A DNA stretch of 64,000 nucleotides. It comes from Camillea tinctor. Lineage: Eukaryota; Ascomycota; Sordariomycetes; Xylariales; Xylariaceae. Within the stretch, counting starts at the first letter, position 1. Each line of letters begins with the position of its first letter. The position numbers and the translations under genes are program-made. The stretch covers positions 620,001 to 684,000 of the forward strand of contig MU394057.1 of assembly GCA_022578605.1 (NCBI GenBank), read 5' to 3'. Shown here piece after piece: positions 10,318 through 23,317 of the stretch. The notes beneath the pieces are model-generated. The model was not told the DNA's origin and did not search any database. It saw nothing but the letters and a program-made list of their open reading frames with translations.

Positions 10318-12599
10318 ATGACAAAGAAAAGGGAGATGCATCTCCTGCTGCTTGATGAAATGGAATCTTTGATGAACAATTTTGTAGAGTCACATCCTTA
10401 TACGAAGACGATGAGTGAAGCAAGGAATGATGGTGCATTCATCTGCCAAACTCGAGCAATACTGGCATCCCCAAGCCTTGCATATACAGGCATGAGTTCC
10501 TCTTCCGTATGGCTAAAATATAATCCCTTTCTCCACCGAATGGTCATAGAAAAATACGCATTAATGGAGCCATATCAGCCAGTCTTCGATAGATTTCCCA
10601 CCCTCAAGAGGTTTCCTACTGGTGAGCTCTTCAAGCAACATCTTACCCGACCACATATGTGGGCACATGCATCATGAGCAGACGATATTATTGTGCTTCT
10701 TAATGGCGAGAAAACAAACTCCGTCTCATTCGAAAATCATCTAAGTCAACACCCTGATATCGAGGGTGCTACTATGTTTAGTAACCAAATGTTCGAAGCA
10801 GGTGTTCTTGTAGAGCTCAAATTTAAGAGCACACTATCGCCGGAAGACAAGATCAACTACATTGAAAAGCTATGGCCAACCATACAAGAAACCAACCAAG
10901 ATTCACCAGCGCATGCTAGAATAGTAACATCCCATATCCTATTCACTGAGCCGGAAAAGCCATACTCGAGCTATATTCGCAGACTGTAAACGATTTATAT
11001 CAATTAATTGAATCTTCTCGGACTGGCCCCTTTCCAGATGAAAAGACACAAGTCGATCTAGACGATCTAGATGCGCTGATTGACGTAGTACAAAAGGCAT
11101 GTAAAGAATCAACTGCGCTTGGTGATGGAACAAAGAACGACGATTCTCTGGCTCGTGGGATCGATTCCCTCCAGGTATTACGCTGATGTCGGAATCTCCA
11201 GATGTAGATCCCAACGGTGGACCTTAAATCAACTACGATATACTTCAACTCTACACCAGTTGCGCTAGCGAAGGCTATCCAAACAGCGGCTAGAGGGCTG
11301 CATATTTCAGAAACTGAGCTAGAAAGTGAAAGGAGGTCAGGGTTGGAACGCACTCTTGAACCTTTATTCCGACGTGTCGATCAATTAGCCGGGACTCAGA
11401 CCCACAAGGTCAATATGAAGCAAAACGGAAGAGATCCCCACGTCTGCATCGTAACGGGGACTACAGATTCGATTGGTGCCTACATCCTTCGGTCACTAAT
11501 GGAAAACGAGTATATTGGAACTATCTATTGTTTGAACCGTAGTTCCGACGCTGCTACAAGACAACCCATTCACAACGCGGAAGCAGACCCACAACTTCCC
11601 ACAACGTTTCCCAAGGCTGTTCACTTCCTCAAAGCAGAACTCGCTCACGATACCTTTGGGCTCGAGCCAACGCTCTTTGGGAAATTGAGTTCTTCGGCTA
11701 CCCTCATTGTCCACAATTCCTGACCCGTTGACTTCAACCTTCCCCTGACGTCCTTTACACGGCTTCTAGAGGGTGTTCTAAAGTTGTGTAAATTCTCAGC
11801 TCAGATTGACTATCGCCCACCAATTATGTTTCTCCCGTCGATCAGTGCTATTATGAACTTAGCACTTGACTTAGGAGAGGCAGTTCCGGGGAGAATATTT
11901 GACGACCCTCTAGTGCCAGTTACTGGCGGCTATGGAGAGAGCAAGTACGTAGCTGAGCGGATCTTCGACTATGCTGCAAAGAGTCTTTCTATACCCGTCT
12001 TTGTTGCGCGCATTTTCCAGGTTTATGGTGCAACCCGCAGTCCGGGGAAGTGGAATCCCAAGGAGCGGATCCCGTGTCTGATTTTAGGCTCTGTGAGTCT
12101 CGGTGCTATTCCCGACTCACTGAGCGACTATGACACGAACATAATGGACGTCGACTGGATCCCAGCAGACCTACTTGCTAGCGCTATAATTGAGATATTA
12201 CTGAAGGGGTGGACACCACCAAGCCGAAACTAGTCGACTTATCTTCAGGTCTATCATTTCATGAACTTTTAAAGAACAAGCAGGGCAGGCATTTTGTTGA
12301 GAATTTCAAAGGCACTCGAGAGGTACAGAATAGAGCTTGCTAGAGGGAGAAATCTCAATGAGACACCAATCACAGTCGTCTCTCCTCAAGACTGGCTTAG
12401 AAAGCTTCGTGGTTTCTCCAACAACCTCGACGTCCACCAAAATAAGCAGGACATAAGCTCTACATTGAGACTTCTAGATTTCTATGAAAACAAGCCGACA
12501 GATAAGGTATGTCCACAGTGGGACATGCAAAATTCCACAAGTACAAGCATTACATTACGGCAAGCAGTCAGTATCGGTCCTAAGGATATTGAGAATTAG
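10318..12599 (+). pseudogene. Decayed NRPS-like A-T-R (adenylate-forming reductase) gene, 5' truncated
   Basis: Remains of a multidomain adenylate-forming reductase. Part of the adenylation domain is readable from about 10490 (EPYQPVFDRFPTLKRF, then ADDIIVLLNGEKTN). A carrier domain follows with a GIDSLQVLR phosphopantetheine site at about 11160-11183. A thioester reductase domain comes next, with CIVTGTTDSIGAYI, GESKYVAERI and a late LRLLDFYENK end. The gene is broken: TGA at 10675, a frameshift at about 10980, then in one continuous frame TGA at 11184, TAG at 11205 and TGA at 11721. The frame then fails again between about 12200 and 12290. Homology stays in frame across each stop, so these are real lesions rather than introns. 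The stops fit C-to-T or G-to-A change. The N-terminal half of the adenylation domain is missing. It is clearly different from the intact A-T-R gene at 60-63 kb, so it is not its recent copy. Confidence 0.88.
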
Positions 12600-15158
12600 A
12601 TCTCATCATAGTAAACGGTTGACTCTAGAGTATTCTCAGAATTTACCGTTTGGTTTTCGTATTATTCGGATTCTTCTAATAGGGCATGTCATTATTGGAC
12701 TAGACCGCCTGTTAGAACCAAGGTTTCGTTGGCTGAACGTTGGTGAATTTGGGTTACTCGCCGACCTGAGCACATTATTTCTCAACTCTGAATCTGCAAC
12801 TAATTTACCACTTTCCAATCAGATATTGAAATATCACGCCAGGAGATATATCATCGCTGACCATTCACTAAATAAAAGAGTAAGATCTCGGTCATACTGT
12901 GTTAGTTTGTTGACCGCCGTTGCATCATGTGTTGCGTGGTGAATAACATCATAGGTCTATTGAATACTCTGTGGTAACCCCTTATCTCATCCGGCAACTT
13001 GTTAACTTACATGACGCACCATAAGCTGAAACCTGAATATCACGGAAGTCTATAGCGAAGATAAAGCAGATTATCTGCATAATAGAGGTCTTACTCATAA
13101 CGTATATCAGACCTCTGTAAGGGGTGATTGGTTGGTCTTGATGTAAGAGGGTTTGAACCAGCGCCGCAGAAGTGCATGGCTATATGGACTAGTCTAGATC
13201 AATGGTAATATTGTTGGTAAGTAACTCTCTATCACTGATTACTCCTGGTAGATCGTGCTTACTTCGGTGTGGGTGTGTTGCCAAATTACCGCACAACAAA
13301 ACAAGTCTATACTTCGGATGATGTGGTAGACTTGAGTAGACATAGGTTAGTAGAAAGGACTTGGTACGATCTTATGCCATATGATTTCAAGTCGTTTCTA
13401 CAATCCATTATTATTTACCCTGACAACAGGCATAATCTGCGGGTATAACAATCTAGAGTTCCGATGTAACATAGCTAGTAGTTGGATTCTTTTGGTTAAG
13501 CTTCTCTCGTTCGAAGCCATCTCTATAAGCTTGAGCAATAATGAGGTCTCTCATATTTGATCTAGGCTAGTAATATATAATCGAGTTTATGGTGTCTCAG
13601 TTCGGGCGGTTTTCCCCGTCTTTCATTTCATCTCTTCCAGAAACTTTGAGGATGATTCCCCGTGCTTTGTTGCCTTGATATTAATCTGTATTAGATGTTG
13701 AGTAACACGAACTATCAACTTGATAAGAGAAGGTCCGACTAGTACGAAGCGATTGAATCTTCTATCATCAATAGGGTAATCTTAGATTTCAGTATGTTAA
13801 TAAAACATGGCTAATAAATAGGCCTTTAAGTAAAAAATCAGAGCTATAGTCAAAACATAGAAGAATATGCATAAAGGCGAGGAACAATGTTCGCTCAACA
13901 ACCTTCCAACTTGCGCCTATGCAACGTTCACCATCAAACTCCCATAAATTAGGATTGGGGTTATTATCCCTAACCCATCTTTCTGAGAAGAGTTTGTGCT
14001 TCTCACGAACCCCATTATTACTCCCTTCAACACCGACGTCTAATACCGAGATTTATTAATACCTAAACTATAGTTCAGGTTTCTGAAATAAAGTTTATCT
14101 GTCTTTCCTTTTTGCCACATAAAGGTCTGCCTGGATATTAGCAATTCGGTGGTTATAAGAAAGGGGTTATATAACTTATGACTAGTCATTATATGTTTCC
14201 TAGACTTTAGGAACAACTTCAATAAAAAGTAAGTATCTTTTCATAAAATCTCCAGAGCAGGTGCAGTCTTCACGATGAATCAACGATAAATAGAGGAAGA
14301 CGTGATATTGGAGATGCATCTTGCATACCTACCTAATAATTGATCACTTTCTTGGTATAGCATATTTTGCACACGTGACTTCATCTTCTAAGGAACTATC
14401 CGCATATGAAATAATTATACAGGAAACTTCCTCACTAGGTTAGACATGAAGTAGAGTATGGCTGTTCCCTTACCCATCTGTCATGCTGTTGCAAGTGCAC
14501 AGACATTATAATAGCAAACAATATATCATAGTACATAGCATGATCCATTACAGTTGAGCGGTCAGAAGGAATCGGAACCGAAATTATTTTAACATCCTTC
14601 GAGATTGGTCATGCAGGGTAACTTTATACGGGTGCATTTTTCATATATAAGAGAAGCCAAACCATAAACTATAGTGCCTTGGAAAGAATGTTGAGGAGCT
14701 GAACTCATAGGGAAGCTTAACCATATGCTCAAAGGCATGCAGAAATTTTAATAGATTCACTCGTAAAGACAAACATTCAGTTAACAAGATACGGCTGTTG
14801 GCACTTACTATGTGTTACTTAGTCTAAGTAGATCCCTTGGGTCGTATAGCCGTGATGGTAAATATATGCAGTACCTCAGCCCTTGCACGAAGGATGACTT
14901 ACCTAGGGGGAATGGGCTCAGCATGGGCCTAGGCGAGGATCGGCATCGTCGCGCAACGTTGTGAAGCCACGAAGAGAAAAGAAAGGAAAAATCAGTCATG
15001 GGATTATAAAAAGTTCTACGTATCTCTGTTCGTATGATATATAGACACACTGCAACAACATCACCTTGACCCGAAGTCACCTACAAGCCTGCAATACCTA
15101 GACTCGATAGTGTTCTGTCCTCTGAATAACGCAAGCTCCTGTTATAATCAATATCACC
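12600..15158. other. Intergenic, AT-rich, no gene seen
   Basis: Only short ORFs without recognisable domains. There is one perfect 8 bp inverted repeat (AGAGGTCT...AGACCTCT) at about 13083-13118. A TATAAAA at about 15005-15011 probably belongs to the secreted-protein gene downstream. Confidence 0.6.
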
Positions 15159-15611
15159 ATGCGCACCTCAATCATCGCAGCAATCGCCGCTTTCGTTGCT
15201 TCGGCAACTGTTGCCGCGGCCCCATCCAACGTCTACGCCTCATGGCCGGCCACCGACTTCGGCGAGGGTTGCTCACCGGGCGGTTGCATCGCGAGCTTCA
15301 ACATCAGCGCGTGGGACGGCTACGTCCAGGGGATGCCCGCTTTCGACGTGGTATGCCACCCCGTGTATATCCAATCCGGCTGGCGCGAGTGTGAGCCCGT
15401 CGGGGAGCAGGCCGCCGGCTCCGTCGTTGAAGCCATCTGGACCGAGGCCTCGCAGAGAGAATACATAAGGATCTCCGTCGCTCACATATTAACCGAGGGC
15501 GAGAAGAGTACGAACGCGTCTGGCTGGGTCGAGTTCGCTTCCGGCACTACGGACTTCGAGATCCTGGTGACGTCGGTCTTCACTCTCCTTCCGGGGACGA
15601 CCTCTGAATGA
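15159..15611 (+). CDS. Small secreted protein with four cysteines, putative effector-like
   Basis: Single-exon 150 aa protein. Residues 1-20 form a clear signal peptide (MRTSIIAAIAAFVASATVAA, cleavage near Ala20-Ala21). The mature part has exactly four Cys (38, 43, 66, 78), enough for two disulfides, in a GCSPGGC...VVC...REC arrangement, with conserved-looking aromatic residues between them and an acidic, hydrophobic second half. The start is supported by the signal peptide, a TATAAAA about 150 bp upstream and good leader context (atcaccATG). Codon use is markedly GC-rich compared with the AT-rich DNA on both sides, which supports a real gene. I do not recognise the family. Size and layout fit secreted effector-like or cell-wall proteins. 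Confidence 0.75.
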   Translation: MRTSIIAAIAAFVASATVAAAPSNVYASWPATDFGEGCSPGGCIASFNISAWDGYVQGMPAFDVVCHPVYIQSGWRECEPVGEQAAGSVVEAIWTEASQREYIRISVAHILTEGEKSTNASGWVEFASGTTDFEILVTSVFTLLPGTTSE

Positions 15612-17045
15612 TATTGGACGCTATGTAGTGGACACTTAGGTCGGGCTTTTGATATAACCTATTATGCTTTTAATGTTTAAAACATATTCTGAGTAGTTCT
15701 TGAGGACTAGCATTGCGTCTTACCAGTAGTCTAATAGGAGTCATCGTCTTTCGACTCGACAATATGAGCGATTCCTTCCTAGTATCATACATAAACAAGC
15801 GAATCTGTCTTACGTTCATCAATAGAATACTTATATTCCATTATTAATTAAATCTTAACATATTACTACCGTGAAATTTCAGGATTCATCACGCTGACTC
15901 TAATGAAATTATCTAACAATACGCATCCAATAGTATGATTTTGAATGATCTACTGCGTAGGTGAATGAATATGAAATCCGAAAAGGGGAGGTGGAAGATT
16001 GGGCTACTGTTGTGGCACTTAGTCAAGATATTCTTCTGACTACAGCTTAGGTATTCATCTAAACCTATTATACTATAATCTACCCAATGGCAATCTAGAC
16101 ATAAAAGTGGCAGCGCAGTTCTACCCAAAATAGAAAACCACTCATGCAGGTACTTCAAGTTTTCCACGTTACTTTCACCCCAAAGTTGACGCCGGTTTCA
16201 CATTGACAAGCAAGTTTAAATGTTCTTTTTTCCGAAAAAGGGAAAAAAAAAAGAAACAAAAAATTCAGACTTTTTACAGTACAATTATTGGCTATGTGAT
16301 AGGAGACACATTTTCGGTCATGGCTGAGTCATATGTGTCTAGCTCTATGAAGGAAAATGTCTCTCGGGTTCTAGGTTAATACATGCGCGGCCATGCGAAG
16401 ACTCTGCCACTATATGCTGGTTCTAGGCCCAGATGGAAATGTTGCTGCGGCTCGAGGTATGCCCCTAACCGTTCTCGCGAACTTGCATATACCCCGAGTC
16501 TAGCGACTATGCTATGTCTTAACGTGAAGTTCCTTTGCCAAGATTAAAAAAAAAACCCTCCGCAGGAAATAATCGTTGGTCGATATATTGGAAATGCTGT
16601 GTAGTTAAGCATGGCGGAACAGGCCGGAGCGGGAGCGCCGGGACGGTCCGCTTCTGTGCCACTCTTGGGCTAGAGTCTTGGAACTTCATGCATATCTTCA
16701 GACGAAATTATAGTATGTAGTTAGTATTTCATCACATGTCCAAGCGCCTGATATATTAATGAATATCTATTCGCGGTGATCCCACGATGGTATCAATATT
16801 GGTACGTTCAAGGGTGCAGCCCTGCAGCCGCCGGCTCTATCTGCAGCGCACTGTCGTACCTAATCTGTGATATACCCAATCCCTCGTAAAGTATGGTTCA
16901 TGCATCATATCGTCGTGTGCAACAAAAAACTAGTAGCTAAATCGTCTCCCATAGTCACATAATAGGTAGATTTTGCCAAAGACGATAGCCCATTTCCAGA
17001 TCCAGTTACCCCTTTTCCCTGTTTAAACTCAATTGAATGTTCCCA
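15612..17045. other. Intergenic, no gene seen
   Basis: AT-rich with short incoherent ORFs and A-runs near 16235-16260; nothing recognisable. Confidence 0.6.
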
Positions 17046-17886
17046 TTATGTTTGCCGAGGCTTTGTCGCTCGGAAAAGCAGCATCATACCAACCAATGTT
17101 ATCTCAACTTCTTCGAAGCTCTTGTTCAGAGCGGCCTCGAATTCCTCCCGCGTGTCTTCCCAATTGTGAAAGATCCCCTTGCGGTTATAAAGCTTCACGT
17201 ATAGCTGATTTATCTTGTTCGTGGCATGCTTCCCACCAAGAACTGTGCATCCGCTGAGAACGCCGCCCTCAGAAAGCAGGTCTTTGTATGTGTTGAAGGC
17301 CTCAAATTTCTCTTTCCCCGGTATGCAATGAAATAGGTTAAACATTGAGATCGAGTCAAATTTGGCGCCCTTGAGCTCATCGGGCAGTGGTGCGGTGACA
17401 TCAGCGGCAACACATTGTACCGTTGTGTTCGCTCCCTTGGATAAGACTCGGCTTTTAGCCGCCTCAAGCGGGTTCGGGTTGAGGTCTACTAGAGTGAGCT
17501 GGTGTTTGGATTGAGTACGGTACGGGCGTCCCAAGGAAACAGCAGGCAAATAGCCAGTCGCAACGCCAATATCAAGATGACGCCGAGAAAAATTCTCCGC
17601 GAAAAAAGGCTCTATCACTTTATCTGTCCTGTAAGGCTCATGTTAGATTATTTTTATGTTTCCCTACAAGGAGCTTGCCTGTAGATTCCCCACGAATAAA
17701 AGCAATGAAATGTGCATAGAGAGTAAACTAAGAAGTCCCTTACCGACAACCCCACATGTATCTCATGTTAAATTTAAGGACGAGCACATCGTATACAATA
17801 GATAAGAATGTAGGCGAGTATACCCTTGAGTACATTGGTTCCTCTTTGCTCTCCATATTGTTGTTGTCGCTGTTGACGGCAGCCAT
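17046..17886 (-). CDS. Class I SAM-dependent methyltransferase
   Basis: 241 aa in two exons (17886-17744, 17628-17046). The intron has a GTAAGG donor and a CTAAC...TTACAG acceptor and closes in frame on a split Arg codon. The SAM-binding motif I is LDIGVATGYLP at about 66-76. An acidic strand end, LTLVDLNPNPLEAAKSRV, follows, then CVAADVTAPLP and a motif-IV-like segment FDSISMFNLFHCIPG. The core is a complete small methyltransferase fold with no extra domains or signal peptide. The substrate could be a small metabolite. It lies between the secreted-protein gene and the LaeA-like methyltransferase, all on the left side of the PKS, which makes a tailoring O-methyltransferase role possible. The ATG at 17886 is preferred because the upstream in-frame Met at 18081 lies in poorly conserved sequence. 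Confidence 0.82.
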
Positions 17887-19689
17887 GGTTCTAGTGTGAT
17901 AAACTGTAGCGGAATGTTCTGGTGGTGACGAAACGGATGACAAGAGAGAGAGTGTGAAAGAATGTGCCTCGTGACGGGAGACCAGCTTATCTTTACTTGC
18001 CAGAGCTTGGCAGGGCCTGCCGGATATTCCTAATCTGCATTTCCGCATTGGTGCTATTCTTGCGGCAATATAACGGAACAAGTCACAATGAACTATTGAA
18101 GCATGCTGAGTGATGAGAATCCCTACCTACTCATCCTTCGTGCGGGGGCTCCCGACCCGAGATAGTGGTTGACCCCGGCCTCTGGTGGCTTGAACGGTCC
18201 GGCCGGATATCCCATTTGCTAGTCTAGGCTGGATATTAGCGTGCTAAGAACCACCATGGATGAATCAGAAGCGAATCTTGGCCTTAATAGACGGAGATAC
18301 ATGGGGCCAGAAACATCATGACCCCTCTAAGTACTTGATTATAATGTTTCGAGACTGAGGGGCAAATAGGTACAAGAAAGATTATTCCATTCACCGCTAC
18401 TATAGATATTGAGGGCATGCATAAGACCCATCAGTAAAGTGACCTATCATGTCATATTCCTATATTATATACTTAATTATCCCACCCCATTATGATGCAG
18501 TTACTCATGCAGGTCTGCGAGCCTTCCCACGTTTGCATTGTCCGGACCCGGCATCAAGAATCTAAACATGCGTTCAACTGGGTAGCTATGGTCACATGAG
18601 CGTGCCTAGTTATAAGCAGTATGCAGAGCCTGCTTGCATCGCATGAAACTGCCACCAAGAGGAAGACATCCATGATAATATGTCTTCTTCCTTGAAGGTA
18701 TGAGGTTTTCGGCAGGTACTTTACGCAGGGGTTAGATGTTGTAACTATATTGAGCTTCAACACAGTGTGGAGATACAGGCTTAGAAAATGGTAATTGTTA
18801 ACGGAAACGAAAACCGGCTGTTTTCATGGTAACATGTACTCTGATATAGTAAAACTACCTAGGTTGGTAGGTAGTAGGTAACTAGATAAGCAAGGCATAT
18901 GTAGAAACGCTTTATGCTCATATCAGAGACTTGGTTAATGAAGCGCCTACTGGTGAATATATGACACGAGTTATATGCTATTAACTAATCTATTTCTTCA
19001 CATGAAAATGTCCACGATCCAAGACGTAGCAGTGAACTGGGTCGCTTATTCTCGGTTAAGCTTTCCCCTTGGCAACCCACAATAAACATTGAAGTCAACA
19101 TTCCTAACTAACCAGCGTAGTAAAACATCGAAGGATTGAGTCTAGACTATAGTATAGCTATAGCTCGAACTCTGTTGGCATAAACTAAATAGTTGACATG
19201 GTATATTTGCCCATTTTACACCACCAGACACTAAACTTGATATACAAGTACATACATGAGTCGCTATCATTGGTGCTTGGAGAATATGACTCAGAGACAA
19301 GGAATATCTTCTTAAGAAGACTGGACTCAGCAAATTGTGGACAATATCTATTTGAAAAGAAAAAAAAAGCGTCGATTCATACACTAGCATCGACCCTCGC
19401 CCGCTCTTACGTACGGAGGGCAATGAGACCTAAGAGGTGGTTATACGGATACCACAATTACTATACCCCTCACCGAACCCATTCCGTATAACCATATCAT
19501 GCATTTTTATGTGGTTCCTCAGCGGCCTTTTCCCCAATGAGCCTTAGTATGCATTTCGTTAAACAAATTCGGTGGATATTCTATCACGCTTAAAAAAATA
19601 ATGCCATCAGAAGCTCATGATTTCGTACAAGGTTGTAACTATGCAGCTACTCTTCGGATACACCATCAGCCGGACCAAACAGCCGCTCC
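17887..19689. other. Intergenic, no gene seen
   Basis: AT-rich DNA with short ORFs only; contains a TACCTAGG-type motif cluster at about 18856-18885. Confidence 0.6.
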
Positions 19690-21663
19690 CTACCCCGCTC
19701 GTGCCGATAGCATTGAAGATGCTGAGGATTGCGGTTCTCGAGGTTTCTGAGCGTAAACAGTGACCCTAAAAAATTATTATATAAGTCTCTGGTAACCCCT
19801 GAGGGAGAGAAAGAAAGACTCTGTAATTTTTTAAAAAGAAAACTCACAAGGTCATAAAAGAGTGTATTCGAGGATCTCCTACGTCCTTTCTCACGTCGAC
19901 CAATAGCGCTTCAAAAGCCTGGCGCGACCACCCGAGAATTTCCGTAAATATCGGCAGCGATAAGACTTCGATGATGGTCAAGAAATTCGTCGTCATCATC
20001 GTACCAATCCTCTGTAGCTGCTTGCCGGGGGGCCATGTATTAACCGGCACCGCATATTTTCGTTCCGTGATATTACTGAAGCCTGCCTTCCTGAGGGCGT
20101 TCTTATACTCTAGTGGATAGGTTATGGACTTTCCAATTTTATGCATGCCTGTTCCAGATTAGTACGACAAGTGGTAGGGTAGGATGACTTGATAAGGAAG
20201 ATGGTCGTCCCTTTTTGTATATACCTGTTCCACTTATAGAACGCGGTGTGGTCTATCGAATGATCCGGCGACTGCAGGATAACGATCCATTCCGTGAACT
20301 CCGCCCAACCCCCGGGGTTTAGGTTATCATAGATCGAGGTGATAACATCATCACTGGGTAGGCTCCCTCTGTAATGTTGTCAGTCATTATTTAGGGCGGG
20401 GTGAGGAGAGGAAGAGAGGAAGTAAGGGAGGGGGTGTCAACGGGAAACAGGGGTCTTAAAAGGCGTTGGTGGAGACCATGGGCTCGGGAAGGGGGCTAAG
20501 CAAGGGGGAGAAAAAGCCACGAGGGACAGGACGACAACGTACAGCATGCGGAGATGGATGAAGTCAAAGCTTCCGAACATCCACTTCTCCGTAAAGTCGA
20601 AGACTTGGAAGCGACAGTTCGGCAACTCATGCTCTGGGTGAACACGCTCCACGTCGATGCCAAGTACGGCGCTCTTAGGGTTCCGTTTACCAAATCCCTG
20701 TATTGCATAAGAAGTAAGCTCGCTTTGCCTTTTTCGTGACAGGATGACGAACGGACCAACACCCAATCGCCAGGCCCAGTCCCCAAATCGAGTACTCTTC
20801 TCGGTTTTATTACGGGCGCTAGATGAAGTCGCCCATCAAACACTTCGAGTATGATTTTGTGTTGGAGGACTTTAGGTTTTTTTCCCCTCAGTTAGCATTG
20901 CTTAGTCCGAGATATATCGGGGTGAGATGAGAACTTACCATTTCTATTTTTCTCTTGCTTCACGGCGTTGCCAGGTTAGCTTTTGAGGGCTCCAGTGATA
21001 TGGAGTTGAAACATACAAGGTCATTGGGCAAAAACTCGTAGCCTATAACCGCGTCAGTTAACTTCTTGCAAACCAATAAGACGTGCTGAAAAAAAACAAA
21101 ACAAATGAAACTATTAAAAAAAAAAAAAAAACTCACGTTTGTTATACGATCTGCCGAAACGCTGCAGAATGGCACGAAAAAACCGCGCTGTTGTTCCACC
21201 TGACTTGCCAGTTATAGACCTGCGGGATCGGCCCAGTTAGTCCAAAGGCGTGTCCTGTGACGCAGATAGAGTATACTTTACCTCTTTGAGGACGTACTAG
21301 GCTCATCCTCTGCAGTGTCTGAATCCGAACGCGGCCAGAAATCGCTAGGGGCCGAGCTCGAACGATCATCGGCGCTCGTCGTCTGCCTATCGTCAGTCTT
21401 CGCCCGGTGGGCTATATTTCCAACCAAGAGAGCCGGACAAAGGGGGCGCGTTAGGACGGACGTACTGCACCGATTCGGTAGCTAATGGGATCCCAAGCGG
21501 CAGCCGACTGACTCGACGATGGTGTTCCTGGGCGGACACTATCTCTCCTGTCTTCGGGCGGGGTCTCTGAGTGTATAGATGATGTAGATTTACCATGGGT
21601 ATTAGATGTAGAAGGCCTGAAAGGTAAGTCAGTGGCGCTACCCGCCGGTTTAGACTTATCCAT
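19690..21663 (-). CDS. LaeA/TAM-like methyltransferase, intron-dense, with a suspect splice donor
   Basis: A 407 aa LaeA-like class I methyltransferase can be assembled from ten exons. The approximate exon ends are 21663-21466, 21382-21282, 21219-21137, 21042-21017, 20957-20939, 20869-20763, 20697-20543, 20368-20211, 20148-19848 and 19765-19690. The N-terminus is Ser/Thr/Pro-rich and disordered, as in LaeA relatives. The RFGRSYN/YEFLPND block comes next, then motif I VLDLGTGPGDW, then AVLGIDVERV, FDFIHLRML and the PGGWAEF block. All frames close, but the intron after about 20211 would need a GG donor instead of GT. The acceptor before GFGKRNP also looks shifted by three residues compared with relatives. 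Such proteins are seen beside metabolite clusters; the precise substrate is unknown. If the donor change is real the gene may be impaired. Confidence 0.72.
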
Positions 21664-23281
21664 CAGACTTTTGGGGCTGCTCTCGCTAGGTGTGCCAAGC
21701 GGACTGTTCGTTATGTACCTAGTGGTTCTCTCGAAGAAGGATCGCTTCGAGAAGAGTTGAAGAGAGCTGTGGGACAGCTAGGAAGAGGTGCCATCAATAC
21801 TGGGTGAAATCAGTATTAAGCTGGGTAACTCATTCGTCAGTTTGGGGCAGGTGATCTTTTCTTTTCTACTTGACTGTGCCTTGGCCCCCCTATGGCCCTG
21901 TCGCTAACCCCTGACGACTTTTCGTTGTAAAGGCATGCCTACTCAGTGTTAGGGTCCGGGACTAGAACGTGGTGTGGATGGCTGGTCAAGCACTAGGAGC
22001 TCGGCGGTAGCGGGTCGACTTTTGAACCAATTAACACCAGTCGAGAGAGGATTTGTTTTTCAAACGTGCTAAGGTATCCCCTAATTGGCAAGTACATACT
22101 ACTCCATACATCAATACAAAACATTCTGCCACGATTCTTTTTTTTAGCGGCATCCTCGTATTGGATTGAAGCAACGTCGTCGTGATCAGGAGAAGAAAAA
22201 AAAAAGACCCCCAAAACCTACGGTTTAACTACATAATATGTCTAACTTCCAATAGGATATGTTGTAACCTACTAGGTAGTTTAATAACATTTCAGATATT
22301 GACTACAAACTTGTTACCTGTAAACATTGATCAATCATTATTGATGTAGTGTAACTCGATAGAATATAAAACGCAAACCGAAACTGTCTCAAAGAGAGAA
22401 GCGAAATTCTACTAATTTACATAACTAGATCCTTCGCTAATGTACGTACATGAGTTTTTATCGTGGTTGCAAGACTCTTTGTCTATTATAACTACGCTAT
22501 AACGTGATGTGCATGTGGTTTCTTTTTTTAATGTTTTTTTTTCTCTCGTGCGCGATGGTAGTGTTTAGGTGATGGCTAGCACGGTCACTATTAGATGCAC
22601 GTATGTATATAGTGTTCCTTAGGTACATATGCAACCATAACTTTGGTTCAGACCTGCAGCTGCCCAGCTTCTTAGCGCTAGACTAACCAGCTCTAACATG
22701 TACCGGAACTATTGTAAGTGAACAGGGTCCCCCGATTGGGGGTTGACGATTGGCGCGTCATACAGCATAGTGGGGAGAGGGCTGGGAAGGGTTCAAGGTT
22801 ATAAGGAGAGAACCTTGGCAGAGCACTGATATCAGATTCCACTTTTTGATCTTTCATAAACACGGACACTACCCGGCCGGTTTTGAGGCTTTGGCTGTGT
22901 TGTCAGACATCCGTGCCCCGTGCCGAGGTGGCGAAGTCGTCGCGGCACCCGCCCGTTGCCTTGTTGACAAGTGATCAGTCACATATAGAGCCAATGTTGC
23001 CAGTACCATGTCTGTTTGTAGACTGGCGCGTTGCTATATATGCTTATGCTTATATATAAACCATGTATAGTCTGAGGTGGCCCGAGAGAACCGAAGTTAG
23101 GATCGGGTGTTCGGGAGCATCATTTTAGCTTGGATCCCGAGCGTTCTACCGGAGATAGTACTGATTGCTGTGACCGAGACCCCCGATATTTAAAGATTAT
23201 ATATGACAGGCTCTGCTGCTCCTGAACACGAATCACATAACCTAGAAAACGACGTGTGCTACGCGTGTGCTAACAAACTCT

Positions 23282-23317
23282 GAAGAGAGAGAGACAGAGA
23301 GGGAGAGGGAGAGGGGA
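23282..23317. repeat. GA-rich simple repeat
   Basis: An imperfect (GA)n/(GGGAGA)n purine stretch in the intergenic region upstream of the PKS. Confidence 0.85.

Noticed and set aside
12484..12942. 152-codon ORF after the A-T-R pseudogene
   Set aside because: Overlaps the pseudogene end in another frame and has no recognisable domain.
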